A stretch of 64,000 nucleotides of DNA from an uncultured Verrucomicrobiota bacterium. Lineage in GTDB: Bacteria > Verrucomicrobiota > Kiritimatiellia > Kiritimatiellales > Tichowtungiaceae. The position numbers and the translations under genes are program-made. The notes under the pieces are model-generated. The model did not search any database, was not told the origin of the DNA, and saw only the letters and a list, made by a program, of their open reading frames with translations. The DNA lies in NCBI GenBank assembly GCA_903831085.1, contig CAIKWE010000044.1, forward strand, positions 1 to 64,000. The letters are read 5' to 3'. Shown in pieces: positions 8,311-16,584 of this stretch; within the stretch, counting starts at the first letter, position 1, and every line of letters begins with the position of its first letter.

Positions 8311-10440
8311 ATGTTAAAGACCGTGAAAAATACGGCGAAAAGTGGCGGAGTATTTCCTTTTGCTGTATTTCTGGGGGCCTTTCTCCTTTTTCAAATCCAG
8401 CCGCTGATTGGCAAATATTTTATGCCGTGGTTCGGCGGATCTCCCGGGGTTTGGATGACCTGTCTGATGTTCTTTCAGGTGCTCCTGCTTGGCGGGTATG
8501 CCTATGCCCATCTTCTGCAACGGCTTACTCTGCGTCACCAGGTGCTGGTGCATATCAGCTTACTGGCCCTCACCGTGCTGGCCGGAGTTGTGCTTTATTT
8601 TGTCTGGGGCAGCCCCATTCTTCCATCCATCCATTGGCGGCCTGAACATACCGGACATCCGGGCTGGAATGTTTTCCGTCTGCTGCTTATCAGCATCGGA
8701 GCGGCTTACTTTCTTCTTTCGGCCAGCTCCTCTCTGCTTCAGGCTTGGGTGCATCGGGCCAAACCTTCCAGCTCGCCGTATGTTTTATACATCGTCTCAA
8801 ATGTCGCAGCCCTGCTTGCCCTGTTGAGTTATCCGGTTTTGATTGAGCCGTTGTTTACACTTAAAACACAGGCCCTGCTTTGGAGCGGAGGATTTTCGAT
8901 CTATTTGATTTTATGCCTGTTGTCTGCCCGGCAGGTGTGGCCGATTCTGACTGTTGAAAAGGAGGGCGCGGCGACCGATACCGCCGGAAGGCCCGGCTGG
9001 AAAAGCTATCTCCACTGGATCACGCTGGCCGCGTGCGGGGTTCTGGCGCTGATGGCAGTCTCAAATCAAATGACGCAGAACATTCCTCCGGTGCCGTTTC
9101 TCTTGATTCTTCCGCTGGTTCTGTTCCTGCTGACCTATATCATCGGTTTTACAGATCGGCTCTGCGGCGTGCAGAGGTATTACATCTGGCTGATCCCCCT
9201 TGCCTGTGTAACGGCTTGGCACCTGATTTTTAAAGATCAAGATTTGGCTATCGGCAGGCAAATCGCCGGATACGGGTTTATTCTCTTTTCCATCTGCCTC
9301 TTTTGTCATAACGCGCTCTACCAGCGGAAACCGCCATCACGCTATTTAACCAGTTTTTACCTCTCCATTTCGCTGGGCGGAGCGGTGGGGGGCGTCTTTG
9401 TGGCAGTCATTGCCCCGCAGATTTTCCGGCTATACTGGGAATATCAACTCTGCCTCATTTTGGCTGCAATTCTGGCGGTCATTTCAATTTATTGCGACAG
9501 GCGGAATCCGCTTTATTTAATCCGGCATGGCCTGTGGCTGGCTGTTGTTGTGCTGGCGTTCTTTGTTTCGAAAAAACTCGTCAAGGAAAATGAAGCCGCG
9601 GTGTATATGGGGCGCAACTTTTTTGGAGGCCTCGTCGTTGATCAGACCACTGTAAGCCGACCTATCCGCGGTAAGGGAGAAGAGCGCTTCCCCTTTTTCA
9701 CAATGTACCACGGGAGAATCTCACACGGCATACAAGTGGATCATCCGGAATTTAGAGATAAGCCGCCCGCCTATTTTAGCGAACACAGCGGAGTGGGGCG
9801 GGCGCTTTTAAATCATCCTAAACGCATTAGCGGCAAACCCATGCGTGTCGGGGTGCTTGGACTGGGAGTCGGTACGTTAGCCGCTTATGGAAGACCCGGC
9901 GATCTATACCGTTTTTACGAGATTAACCCGAACGTGATCCAACTGGCGCAACATTCTCCGTGGTTCTCCTATCTGGGAAATTCCCGGGCTGATATCCAGA
10001 TCGTCGAAGGAGACGGGCGGATCAGCCTGGAGGACGAACTGAAAATAGGTTCAGTCGGATATGACGTTCTGATTCTGGATGCTTTCAGCGGAGACCAACC
10101 TCCTGTGCATCTTTTGACAAAGGAGGCATTTGATATTTACCTGCGGCATTTGGCGGACGGAGGCGTTATTGCAATTAACATCTGCAACCGCTATTTGGAC
10201 CTTCTTCCGGTGCTTATTCAGGTGGGAAACCATTTCAATCTGCACCTAGCTTATATTGCGGATCGCCCACCGGAATCGCCCATCATCTACTCTTCAGATT
10301 GGGTTTTATTAAGCCGTGATGGCGGATTCATGGCACAGCCGGCAATTGCCCGCGCCGATGCACTTGGCCGCCGTTCGATCCCGACGATTCGTTTATGGAC
10401 CGACGACTACGCCAGTCTGCTGGGTCTGATAAGACCGTGA
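8311..10440 (+). CDS. Membrane-fused spermidine-synthase-like protein
   Basis: This 709-residue protein has two parts. The N-terminal 400 residues form many hydrophobic helices, starting with a GAFLLFQIQPLIGK-type segment. The C-terminal part resembles the spermidine synthase Rossmann domain: a glycine-rich SAM-site motif VLGLGVGTLAAYG near residue 515, an acidic EINP after it, and a YDVLILDAFSGDQPP motif. This is the known architecture of membrane-fused SpeE-like proteins, whose substrate is mostly unproven. No polyamine genes are adjacent. There is no obvious ribosome site before the ATG, so the start is slightly uncertain. Confidence 0.8.
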   Translation: MLKTVKNTAKSGGVFPFAVFLGAFLLFQIQPLIGKYFMPWFGGSPGVWMTCLMFFQVLLLGGYAYAHLLQRLTLRHQVLVHISLLALTVLAGVVLYFVWGSPILPSIHWRPEHTGHPGWNVFRLLLISIGAAYFLLSASSSLLQAWVHRAKPSSSPYVLYIVSNVAALLALLSYPVLIEPLFTLKTQALLWSGGFSIYLILCLLSARQVWPILTVEKEGAATDTAGRPGWKSYLHWITLAACGVLALMAVSNQMTQNIPPVPFLLILPLVLFLLTYIIGFTDRLCGVQRYYIWLIPLACVTAWHLIFKDQDLAIGRQIAGYGFILFSICLFCHNALYQRKPPSRYLTSFYLSISLGGAVGGVFVAVIAPQIFRLYWEYQLCLILAAILAVISIYCDRRNPLYLIRHGLWLAVVVLAFFVSKKLVKENEAAVYMGRNFFGGLVVDQTTVSRPIRGKGEERFPFFTMYHGRISHGIQVDHPEFRDKPPAYFSEHSGVGRALLNHPKRISGKPMRVGVLGLGVGTLAAYGRPGDLYRFYEINPNVIQLAQHSPWFSYLGNSRADIQIVEGDGRISLEDELKIGSVGYDVLILDAFSGDQPPVHLLTKEAFDIYLRHLADGGVIAINICNRYLDLLPVLIQVGNHFNLHLAYIADRPPESPIIYSSDWVLLSRDGGFMAQPAIARADALGRRSIPTIRLWTDDYASLLGLIRP

Positions 10441-10507
10441 AACTGATTGATATTAAAATCCGTTCCTACGGAACTTACCCTTAAACCCTTCCAATCCTTG
10501 GACCTGA

Positions 10508-10553
10508 GTCCCGAAATTTTCGGGACGAAAGTGCTTTTGGCCCTGCCAAAAGA
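10508..10553. repeat. Two adjacent hairpins upstream of folP
   Basis: The perfect hairpin GTCCCGAA-ATT-TTCGGGAC (10508-10526) is followed by CTTTTGG-CCCTG-CCAAAAG. They resemble dispersed intergenic hairpin elements and lie too far upstream to be a simple terminator for the previous gene. Confidence 0.6.
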
Positions 10554-10622
10554 AGCGACCCGAAGATGAGCGGCAAAAGCGGCAGGAAAAAATTCCAAAC
10601 CCCGAGGAAACGGCGTATCGTT

Positions 10623-10639
10623 TTTCCAATGTCTGGAAA
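10623..10639. repeat. TTCCAA palindrome near-copy at the folP start
   Basis: TTTCCAA-TGT-CTGGAAA, one mismatch. The ATG chosen for folP lies inside it. Confidence 0.7.
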
Positions 10640-11495
10640 CGCCAAAATCATCTGGAACTGCCGCGGACGGGAAGTGGTCTGCGGGCCGCGTACGCTGATT
10701 ATGGGCATCCTGAACGTGACACCGGATTCGTTTTCGGACGGCGGAAAGTTTCTGGCCGTGGAAACTGCCGTGGCGCACGGCCTGAAAATGGTCGAAGAGG
10801 GCGCCGACATCATTGATATCGGCGGCGAATCAACCCGGCCCGGCGCAAAACCCGTCCAAGCCTTGGAAGAAATTGCGCGCACGGTTCCGGTCATTAAAAA
10901 ACTGCGCGAAAAAACGAAGGCGCTGATTTCAATTGATACGCAAAAGGCGGAAGTCGCCCGTGCGGCGATCGCCGCCGGCGCGGATATTATCAACGATATT
11001 TCAGCGCTGGCCGACCCCGTCATGGCGGCAGTCGCCGCCGAAACCGGCGCAGGACTTGTTCTGATGCATATGCTCGGAACGCCGGAGACGATGCAGAACA
11101 ATCCGCACTACGACAATGTCGTTTCCGATGTTTGGAACTTTCTGGAGGAGCGGATGAACTTTGCCGTCTCGCGGGGCGTTGCGCCGGAACAGATCGTGCT
11201 CGATCCGGGTATTGGATTCGGCAAAACGGATGAACATAATCTGGCGCTGCTGAAGGGGATTCCAACGCTAATCGCGGCGGGCCGTCCGGTGCTAGTCGGC
11301 GCGAGCCGTAAAAGTTTTATCGGGCATATGTTCGGCGGCGGGACGGACGATCGGCTGGCGGGTTCGCTGGCGATCGCGGCGTTTGCCGTTTTGCGCGGAG
11401 CCCATATTTTGCGGGTGCACGATGTAAAGGAATCTTGCGATGCCGTGAGGCTTGTGGATACACTCCGAACCAATGAACTGGCTACACAGCATTGA
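10629..11495 (+). CDS. folP: Dihydropteroate synthase
   Basis: FolP condenses 6-hydroxymethyl-dihydropterin diphosphate with p-aminobenzoate in folate synthesis. The signature MGILNVTPDSFSDGG is at residues 25-39, IDIGGESTRPGA follows, and the late motif VGASRKSF is intact. The ATG chosen at 10629 gives 288 residues and lies inside a near-copy of the TTCCAA palindrome. An upstream in-frame ATG at 10566 would add 21 basic residues with no counterpart in the family. The 3' end overlaps cdaA by 23 bases, so the two are translated from one message. Confidence 0.93.
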   Translation: MSGNAKIIWNCRGREVVCGPRTLIMGILNVTPDSFSDGGKFLAVETAVAHGLKMVEEGADIIDIGGESTRPGAKPVQALEEIARTVPVIKKLREKTKALISIDTQKAEVARAAIAAGADIINDISALADPVMAAVAAETGAGLVLMHMLGTPETMQNNPHYDNVVSDVWNFLEERMNFAVSRGVAPEQIVLDPGIGFGKTDEHNLALLKGIPTLIAAGRPVLVGASRKSFIGHMFGGGTDDRLAGSLAIAAFAVLRGAHILRVHDVKESCDAVRLVDTLRTNELATQH

Positions 11496-12294
11496 ATATC
11501 CCGGCGTGACCGGCCTGATTGAGATTCTGATTCTCGCCGCCGTTTTCTACTTTCTGGTGAAGTTCTTTCGCGGTACGCGCGGCGCGGCTATTCTGACGGG
11601 ACTGGCCATTCTTTTCGCCTTCCTGATGCTGATTACCAAATTCACCAATCTGCTGGTTCTTAACTGGCTGCTGCAAAAGATAATGGTCTATCTTGCCCTC
11701 GCGCTGATTGTGATTTTCCAGCCGGAAATCCGCCGCGCGCTGGCGCGGCTCGGACGGAGAAGCCATTTTATGGCGGGCAAAACCCGCGGCGCGCTGGCCG
11801 ATCCGGTGACCGAGGCGGTTTTGCTGATGGCGTCCCGTAAAATCGGCGCGCTGATCGCCATTGAGCGCGAGGTCGAAACCAAGACGATTCAAAACACCGG
11901 CACCCCGATGAGCAGCGAGGTGAGCACCGAACTGCTGGCGTCCATTTTCTATCCCGGCACACCGCTGCACGACGGCGGTGTGATCATCAGCGCGGATCGC
12001 ATCGCGGCGGCGGGTTGTGTTTTTCCGCTGACGCAGACGGATAATCTGACCCGCGATCTCGGCACGCGCCACCGTGCGGCCATTGGTCTGACGGAGGAGA
12101 CGGATGCGATGGTGATTGTGGTTTCGGAAGAAACCGGCGTGATTTCGATTGCGCACAACGGGCGGCTTAAACGCGGATTCGACGGGCCGCAGTTGCACCG
12201 CGCGCTGACCGCGTTTCTCAGCCGCGAATCCGGCGGTTTTGGCGGAAACGGCGGGCCAGCGGGGTTTCTGTTCGAGGAGGACTCGAATGATTAA
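11473..12294 (+). CDS. cdaA: Diadenylate cyclase CdaA (c-di-AMP synthase)
   Basis: This 273-residue membrane protein makes c-di-AMP from two ATP. Three hydrophobic helices occupy about residues 13-82, followed by the DAC domain with LHDGGVII (residues 165-172) and RHRAAIG (199-205). The canonical first motif is DGA; here it is DGG, a conservative change. The ATG at 11473 matches the family start (short N-terminus then first helix). It overlaps folP upstream, and its last codons overlap the cdaR start. The cdaA-cdaR pairing is the classic arrangement seen in Firmicutes. Confidence 0.93.
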   Translation: MNWLHSIEYPGVTGLIEILILAAVFYFLVKFFRGTRGAAILTGLAILFAFLMLITKFTNLLVLNWLLQKIMVYLALALIVIFQPEIRRALARLGRRSHFMAGKTRGALADPVTEAVLLMASRKIGALIAIEREVETKTIQNTGTPMSSEVSTELLASIFYPGTPLHDGGVIISADRIAAAGCVFPLTQTDNLTRDLGTRHRAAIGLTEETDAMVIVVSEETGVISIAHNGRLKRGFDGPQLHRALTAFLSRESGGFGGNGGPAGFLFEEDSND

Positions 12295-13261
12295 ATTGAA
12301 CATAAAAATGCCCGCACGCCCGTTCAGTTTGAAACCCGTTTGGCGGGTGCTGGGCCGCAACCGGCTGATGAAACTGTTTTGCATCCTGCTGGCGTTCGCG
12401 GTCTGGCAGGCCGTCCGTGAAAACACCAGTTTTGAAGTGCTGGTGGCGGACATTCCGGTCACCGTCACAGCCGGCGAGGGCCGGGCGGTTTTAGATCAGT
12501 CAACCGATACAGTCAGCATCCGTTTTCGCGGCTCGCGCGACGACATCCGCTTTATCAGCAGCGATCAGGTCGAGGTGAAAATTGATCTTTCGCGCGGCGC
12601 CGACCGGTTGCGTAAAACCGTCAAATTTTCGCCGCGCTATGTCAAAGCTCCGTCGCGCGCCCATGCCGTGCAGTTCGATCCACCCGAAATCGCCGTGACA
12701 ATGGATCGTGAGGTGGAGCGGACGCTGCCAGTCAAGGTCGCGCTGGAAGGCGAGCCGCCGCCGGGCATCCAGATGGAACAGGCCGTTTGCGTTCCCGCGG
12801 TGGTGAAGGTGCGCGGAGCCGAACGGTTGTTGAACGAACTGGAACAGGTGCGGACCGTGCCGATCGGTCTCGACGGACGCTATAATTCATTCAAAACCCA
12901 TGTGGCGGTCGCATCGGTCGGGCAGCCCTGGACGGTTTCTCCGGAGCGCGTTACGGCCGAAGTGTCCCTGACGGAGCGGGTCGCGACCCGGCGGATTGAG
13001 AACAGCTATGTGCGCCCGCTGCTGGCCTCTGACGATACGCGGGTGGTAAAAATCCGGCCCGAAAAAGTAACGGTGACGCTGCGGGGCAACCCGCAGCGGA
13101 TCGCCGATTTGAATGAACGCGATGTGTACACCTACATCGACTGCACCGAGCTGACCGGGCTGGTCGACTACCAGATTTCCGTGCGCGCCGACGTGCCGTC
13201 CGGTTTACAGGTCGAAAAAATTGAACCCGCGGCGGTGCAGGTGACCGTCAAGAAAATGTGA
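12287..13261 (+). CDS. cdaR: YbbR-domain protein, CdaA regulator
   Basis: This 324-residue protein has one N-terminal membrane helix (about residues 25-43, ending KLFCILLAFAVWQAV) and several YbbR-type beta repeats outside the membrane. In other bacteria CdaR binds CdaA and tunes c-di-AMP synthesis. A perfect ribosome site GAGGAGG sits six bases before the ATG at 12287, inside the cdaA 3' end, so the pair is translationally coupled. The overlap with cdaA is eight bases. No glmM follows, unlike the Firmicutes operon. Confidence 0.85.
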   Translation: MIKLNIKMPARPFSLKPVWRVLGRNRLMKLFCILLAFAVWQAVRENTSFEVLVADIPVTVTAGEGRAVLDQSTDTVSIRFRGSRDDIRFISSDQVEVKIDLSRGADRLRKTVKFSPRYVKAPSRAHAVQFDPPEIAVTMDREVERTLPVKVALEGEPPPGIQMEQAVCVPAVVKVRGAERLLNELEQVRTVPIGLDGRYNSFKTHVAVASVGQPWTVSPERVTAEVSLTERVATRRIENSYVRPLLASDDTRVVKIRPEKVTVTLRGNPQRIADLNERDVYTYIDCTELTGLVDYQISVRADVPSGLQVEKIEPAAVQVTVKKM

Positions 13262-13268
13262 GATACCT

Positions 13269-13961
13269 ATGCGATGTTTTCTTTTTATTCTAACCGTTTT
13301 TCTTCCGACCGCTTTTGTGATGGCGCAAGGACTTCAAGAAGGATCAATGCCATTGCAGATCGGTACATACGAAGCCGCAAGCAATACGCCGGCGCGGGTC
13401 GAGACCTCCGATTCGACCAATGTGGTGAAATCCGGACGGACAGCTTTTTTGATGGATGCCGGCGTGCAGTATATCGACGAAGGGGAATATGCAGAAGCCG
13501 AGCGGGCCTACTTGCGGGCGCTGGTAAATGACCCGGGCAATCCCGACATCCGCTTTCGCCTGAGCACGCTCTATATCATGATGAAGCGCTACAAAGAGGC
13601 CGCCGACATACTGAATGCTTTGACCGTAGAATTTCCCGGAACCTCGATGATCCACAACAATCTGGCTTGGATTTATGCCACCGGCGATGAAATGAAAAAC
13701 GGGAAACTCGCGCTACGCCATGCTCGCGAAGCGATTCTAAGTGGACCGACGCAACCCCCTTTATGGAACACGCTGGCAGAAGCTTATTATGTGTTCGGCC
13801 TGTACGACGAAGCCCTGCGCGCTTCGGAATGCGCAATTGATCTGCTCAAAACACAGAACGCACCCGAAAAGAAAATCGCCGAGTTTGAAGAGCAGCGCAC
13901 AAAAATCCTTCGCGCCCAGCAGGCGTATAAACGGTTGCTGGGGACCGACGACGAAAAGTAG
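13269..13961 (+). CDS. Exported TPR-repeat protein
   Basis: This 230-residue protein begins with a signal peptide (hydrophobic FLFILTVFLPTAFVMA). Residues about 58-190 show tetratricopeptide spacing: A-x-x-Y-L-R-A-L, NPDIRFRLSTLYI and a repeat with LAEAYYVFGLYDEA. It follows cdaR by seven bases and is probably in the same transcript. It ends next to a convergent gene with no gap. Its partner is unknown. Confidence 0.75.
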   Translation: MRCFLFILTVFLPTAFVMAQGLQEGSMPLQIGTYEAASNTPARVETSDSTNVVKSGRTAFLMDAGVQYIDEGEYAEAERAYLRALVNDPGNPDIRFRLSTLYIMMKRYKEAADILNALTVEFPGTSMIHNNLAWIYATGDEMKNGKLALRHAREAILSGPTQPPLWNTLAEAYYVFGLYDEALRASECAIDLLKTQNAPEKKIAEFEEQRTKILRAQQAYKRLLGTDDEK

Positions 13962-14891
13962 CTATTGCCAAATGCTGGTCTTCATTTCCGGCATAGGGTT
14001 GGCTTCAAACGGATTCGCACGGTTAATGGGTGACGATTTCTTGATCGTTTCCAGTGGAGTCAGCGGCACGAGGTCAGGCACATTCCGTCCGGATGGAAAA
14101 ACGGAAACGGGTTTGCCCGCCAGCGAACCGGGAGTCGGGTTAAGCAATGGACTTCGGGTCGACCGGAGAGGATCTTTGTCCAGCGCCGAAGAAATTCTCG
14201 CGGCCTCCGGAGAAAAAAGCGGCGGCGGGGCCAATGGTTCCTTTTTTGGCGTCAGGCGAATCGCCGCAAGGGGGTCGGGCGTTCCGTTCTTCGGGGTCAT
14301 GTAAGAGGGCGCGTCGGCATCCTTATCTTTATCTTTGCTGCCAAAGAGGTTCGGCGGAGCGAGTTGATATTGTTTCAGGCGGTCCAGTTCCGGAGAACCG
14401 CTCTGGGGTTGAGTTTTTTCGCGCAGAAGTTTTTCAGCCAGTTCGTTTTCTTTTTTCCTAGCTTCCTGCGATTTCAATTCCTTTTTCCGATCCATCTCCC
14501 GAACCAGCCAGGCGTCTTCCGTTTGGTTGGTTTGCGCCATAGCTGCGTCATCATCCAGTAAAGCCGGTGTCAGCCAGTTTTTATTTTTCTCGGGCTTCGG
14601 CACGGTGGCGGTCGGGTCAGGCATCACCGGCATGGTTGACGGAGAGGACTGACGGTCCATTTTTGCATCCATCTCTCGGAGTTTTCTGTCCAGCTCCTGC
14701 TCCTCTTCGGTCGGGGTACGCGGCACCTCCAGATTGTGATTCTCTAGCGGCACCTTTTCCGAATAAACCCGGTGCTGAGCCTTGGTTTTCTGCGCCGCAA
14801 GCGCGGCATCCAGATCCTCCGCTGCAACCGGAATACCGATCCAGATCAGGACGGACAGCGTCGCTAAACATTTGAAAATCAGGGACTTCAT
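13962..14891 (-). CDS. Exported low-complexity protein of unknown function
   Basis: The start chosen (14891) gives a classic signal peptide: MKSLIFKCL then a hydrophobic core ending PVAAED. The remaining 285 residues are rich in Lys, Glu, Pro and Asp, with charged coiled-coil-like stretches (EEEQELDRKLREMDAK and MDRKKELKSQEARKK). They contain no recognisable domain. The protein is probably periplasmic and largely disordered. The in-frame ATG at 14957 would put 22 extra residues before the signal peptide and is unlikely. Confidence 0.65.
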   Translation of the reverse strand: MKSLIFKCLATLSVLIWIGIPVAAEDLDAALAAQKTKAQHRVYSEKVPLENHNLEVPRTPTEEEQELDRKLREMDAKMDRQSSPSTMPVMPDPTATVPKPEKNKNWLTPALLDDDAAMAQTNQTEDAWLVREMDRKKELKSQEARKKENELAEKLLREKTQPQSGSPELDRLKQYQLAPPNLFGSKDKDKDADAPSYMTPKNGTPDPLAAIRLTPKKEPLAPPPLFSPEAARISSALDKDPLRSTRSPLLNPTPGSLAGKPVSVFPSGRNVPDLVPLTPLETIKKSSPINRANPFEANPMPEMKTSIWQ

Positions 14892-14986
14892 ATAATCCAG
14901 ATAGTACTCCTTTTTCGCTGTTCCGTCAACCGAACCCCGGTTACCGCCGGTTGCCATTTGTTCAACTTCCTGTTACCGTACTCCCC

Positions 14987-16390
14987 ATGCGTAACATCCT
15001 GAATGCCGCCGTGTTAACCGTTTGCTTTTTCGCGTTTTCCTCACAGGCCGCCGTGCTGGAATTCCGTCTCGACCAAAACCGCCTGTGGCTCACGACCAAG
15101 GAAGAGCCGCTTCCGCAGCTTCTTGAACGCTTCGCCGCCGCTGGCATCGATGTGCAGGTCGATCCCTCCGCGCAGAAAATGGTCACCGGCTCCTGCCGCG
15201 CCGCCGATGTGGAAGGCGTTCTCGACGAACTCCTTTCTCCGTATGACTACCTGCTTGACTGGCGGCGCGAAACCGGCCCGCTCGGCGAGCTTAACCGCCT
15301 CACCGGTATTCGTGTGTTCCGCAAAGGCCACGCCGAATCCGTACAGCCGTTACGTAATGTGCGCCGCATCGAAACCTCCTTTGACGGGAAATCCCGTTTC
15401 ATGGCCCGCGAAATCCTTGTCGGTTTCGGTGCGGGATCCTCCATCGAAAACCTGCGCGCCTTCCTCGCCCGCACCGGCGGAACCGTGATCGAGGCCAACC
15501 AGAAGCTGGGCATCTACCGGATTCTTCTGCCCGAAGGCACCAACGTTCTCGACCTCATCGCCCAGCTTGGCAATGACCCAGGCATCGCCGTCGCCGAACC
15601 TAATTATGTCTACGACACGCCCAAGCTTCTGCCCGCCGAAGGCGGGAAGTCAACTGTTCCGGCGCAGTGGAACGCGCCCTCCGGCGACAATCCGATTGCT
15701 GTGGCCGTTCTCGACACCGGTCTTGCGCCGGATGAAAACCTGAACCGCGCCGTTATCGGATCTTTTGATGCCACCCATCCCGGCACACAGCTCACCACCG
15801 ACTCTGTCGGCCACGGCACCCTCATGGCGCGGCTTGCCGCCGGCCTGGTTGATCCGTATGCGACCCCGATCGGAGAAGGTGTACCGGTCATTGCTGTGAA
15901 AGCCTTTGCTGATGACGGCTACGCCGACTCCTTCACCCTCATGAACGCCATGACGTACGCCGTGCAAAAAAGCTCCGGCCCGATCAGTCTCAGCTGGGGA
16001 TCTGAAATTTCCAGCAAATTCATCGAAGCCGCCGTGCAGTACGCCAATGCGCAGGGGCATCCCGTTTTTGCCGCCGTCGGCAACGCGAACACCGGCAAGC
16101 CGATGTACCCGGCCGCCTATCCCGGAGTCATTGGTGTCGCCGCTTCAAACGGGGACAAACTGGCCGACTATTCCAACCGCGGTGACTTTGTGGGTATCGT
16201 TGCGCCTGGCTCCGCAGGCGGCTCGCAAGGCACCTCTGTGGCCACCGCCTACGTTGCCCACGTCGCCGCGCTCTACATGAAGAATCATCCCGGCGCCACG
16301 GCGACCGAAACCGTCGCCGCACTCAAAAAAGCCGCCGGCTCGACCGGCTTCCTCACCGAATCCGTCGTCAAACAGCTCCTCGCCAAATAA
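14987..16390 (+). CDS. Secreted subtilisin-like serine protease (S8)
   Basis: This 467-residue protein has a signal peptide and an N-terminal propeptide region of about 200 residues ending in a VAEPNYVYD-type junction. The catalytic domain follows with a complete triad: Asp243 in AVLDTGLAP, His276 in GHGTLMA and Ser417 in GTSVATA. The oxyanion Asn is near 376 (AVGNANTG). The ATG at 14987 puts the signal peptide at the N-terminus; an upstream in-frame ATG at 14951 adds 12 residues without benefit. It ends near residue 467 with no sorting signal, so it is probably released or periplasmic. Confidence 0.88.
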   Translation: MRNILNAAVLTVCFFAFSSQAAVLEFRLDQNRLWLTTKEEPLPQLLERFAAAGIDVQVDPSAQKMVTGSCRAADVEGVLDELLSPYDYLLDWRRETGPLGELNRLTGIRVFRKGHAESVQPLRNVRRIETSFDGKSRFMAREILVGFGAGSSIENLRAFLARTGGTVIEANQKLGIYRILLPEGTNVLDLIAQLGNDPGIAVAEPNYVYDTPKLLPAEGGKSTVPAQWNAPSGDNPIAVAVLDTGLAPDENLNRAVIGSFDATHPGTQLTTDSVGHGTLMARLAAGLVDPYATPIGEGVPVIAVKAFADDGYADSFTLMNAMTYAVQKSSGPISLSWGSEISSKFIEAAVQYANAQGHPVFAAVGNANTGKPMYPAAYPGVIGVAASNGDKLADYSNRGDFVGIVAPGSAGGSQGTSVATAYVAHVAALYMKNHPGATATETVAALKKAAGSTGFLTESVVKQLLAK

Positions 16391-16391
16391 T

Positions 16392-16408
16392 TTTCCAATG
16401 TTTGGACG
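16392..16408. repeat. TTCCAA palindrome near-copy after the S8 protease gene
   Basis: TTTCCAA-TGT-TTGGACG, imperfect at the right end, just after the stop codon. Confidence 0.65.
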
Positions 16409-16584
16409 CAGGCGCAACGAAAGCGCTGGTTTATATGGCGTCCCTACATATGCCGACTACACGGAAGTCAGGAGAAGCTTCACACACGAAAAATTCGTCT
16501 TCGTCAGGAGGGGGGGGTAAAGTACCGGTAACCTTTACAGATTTTATTTTTTACAAAGGTAACACTTGAGAAAAGGAGTAAACG

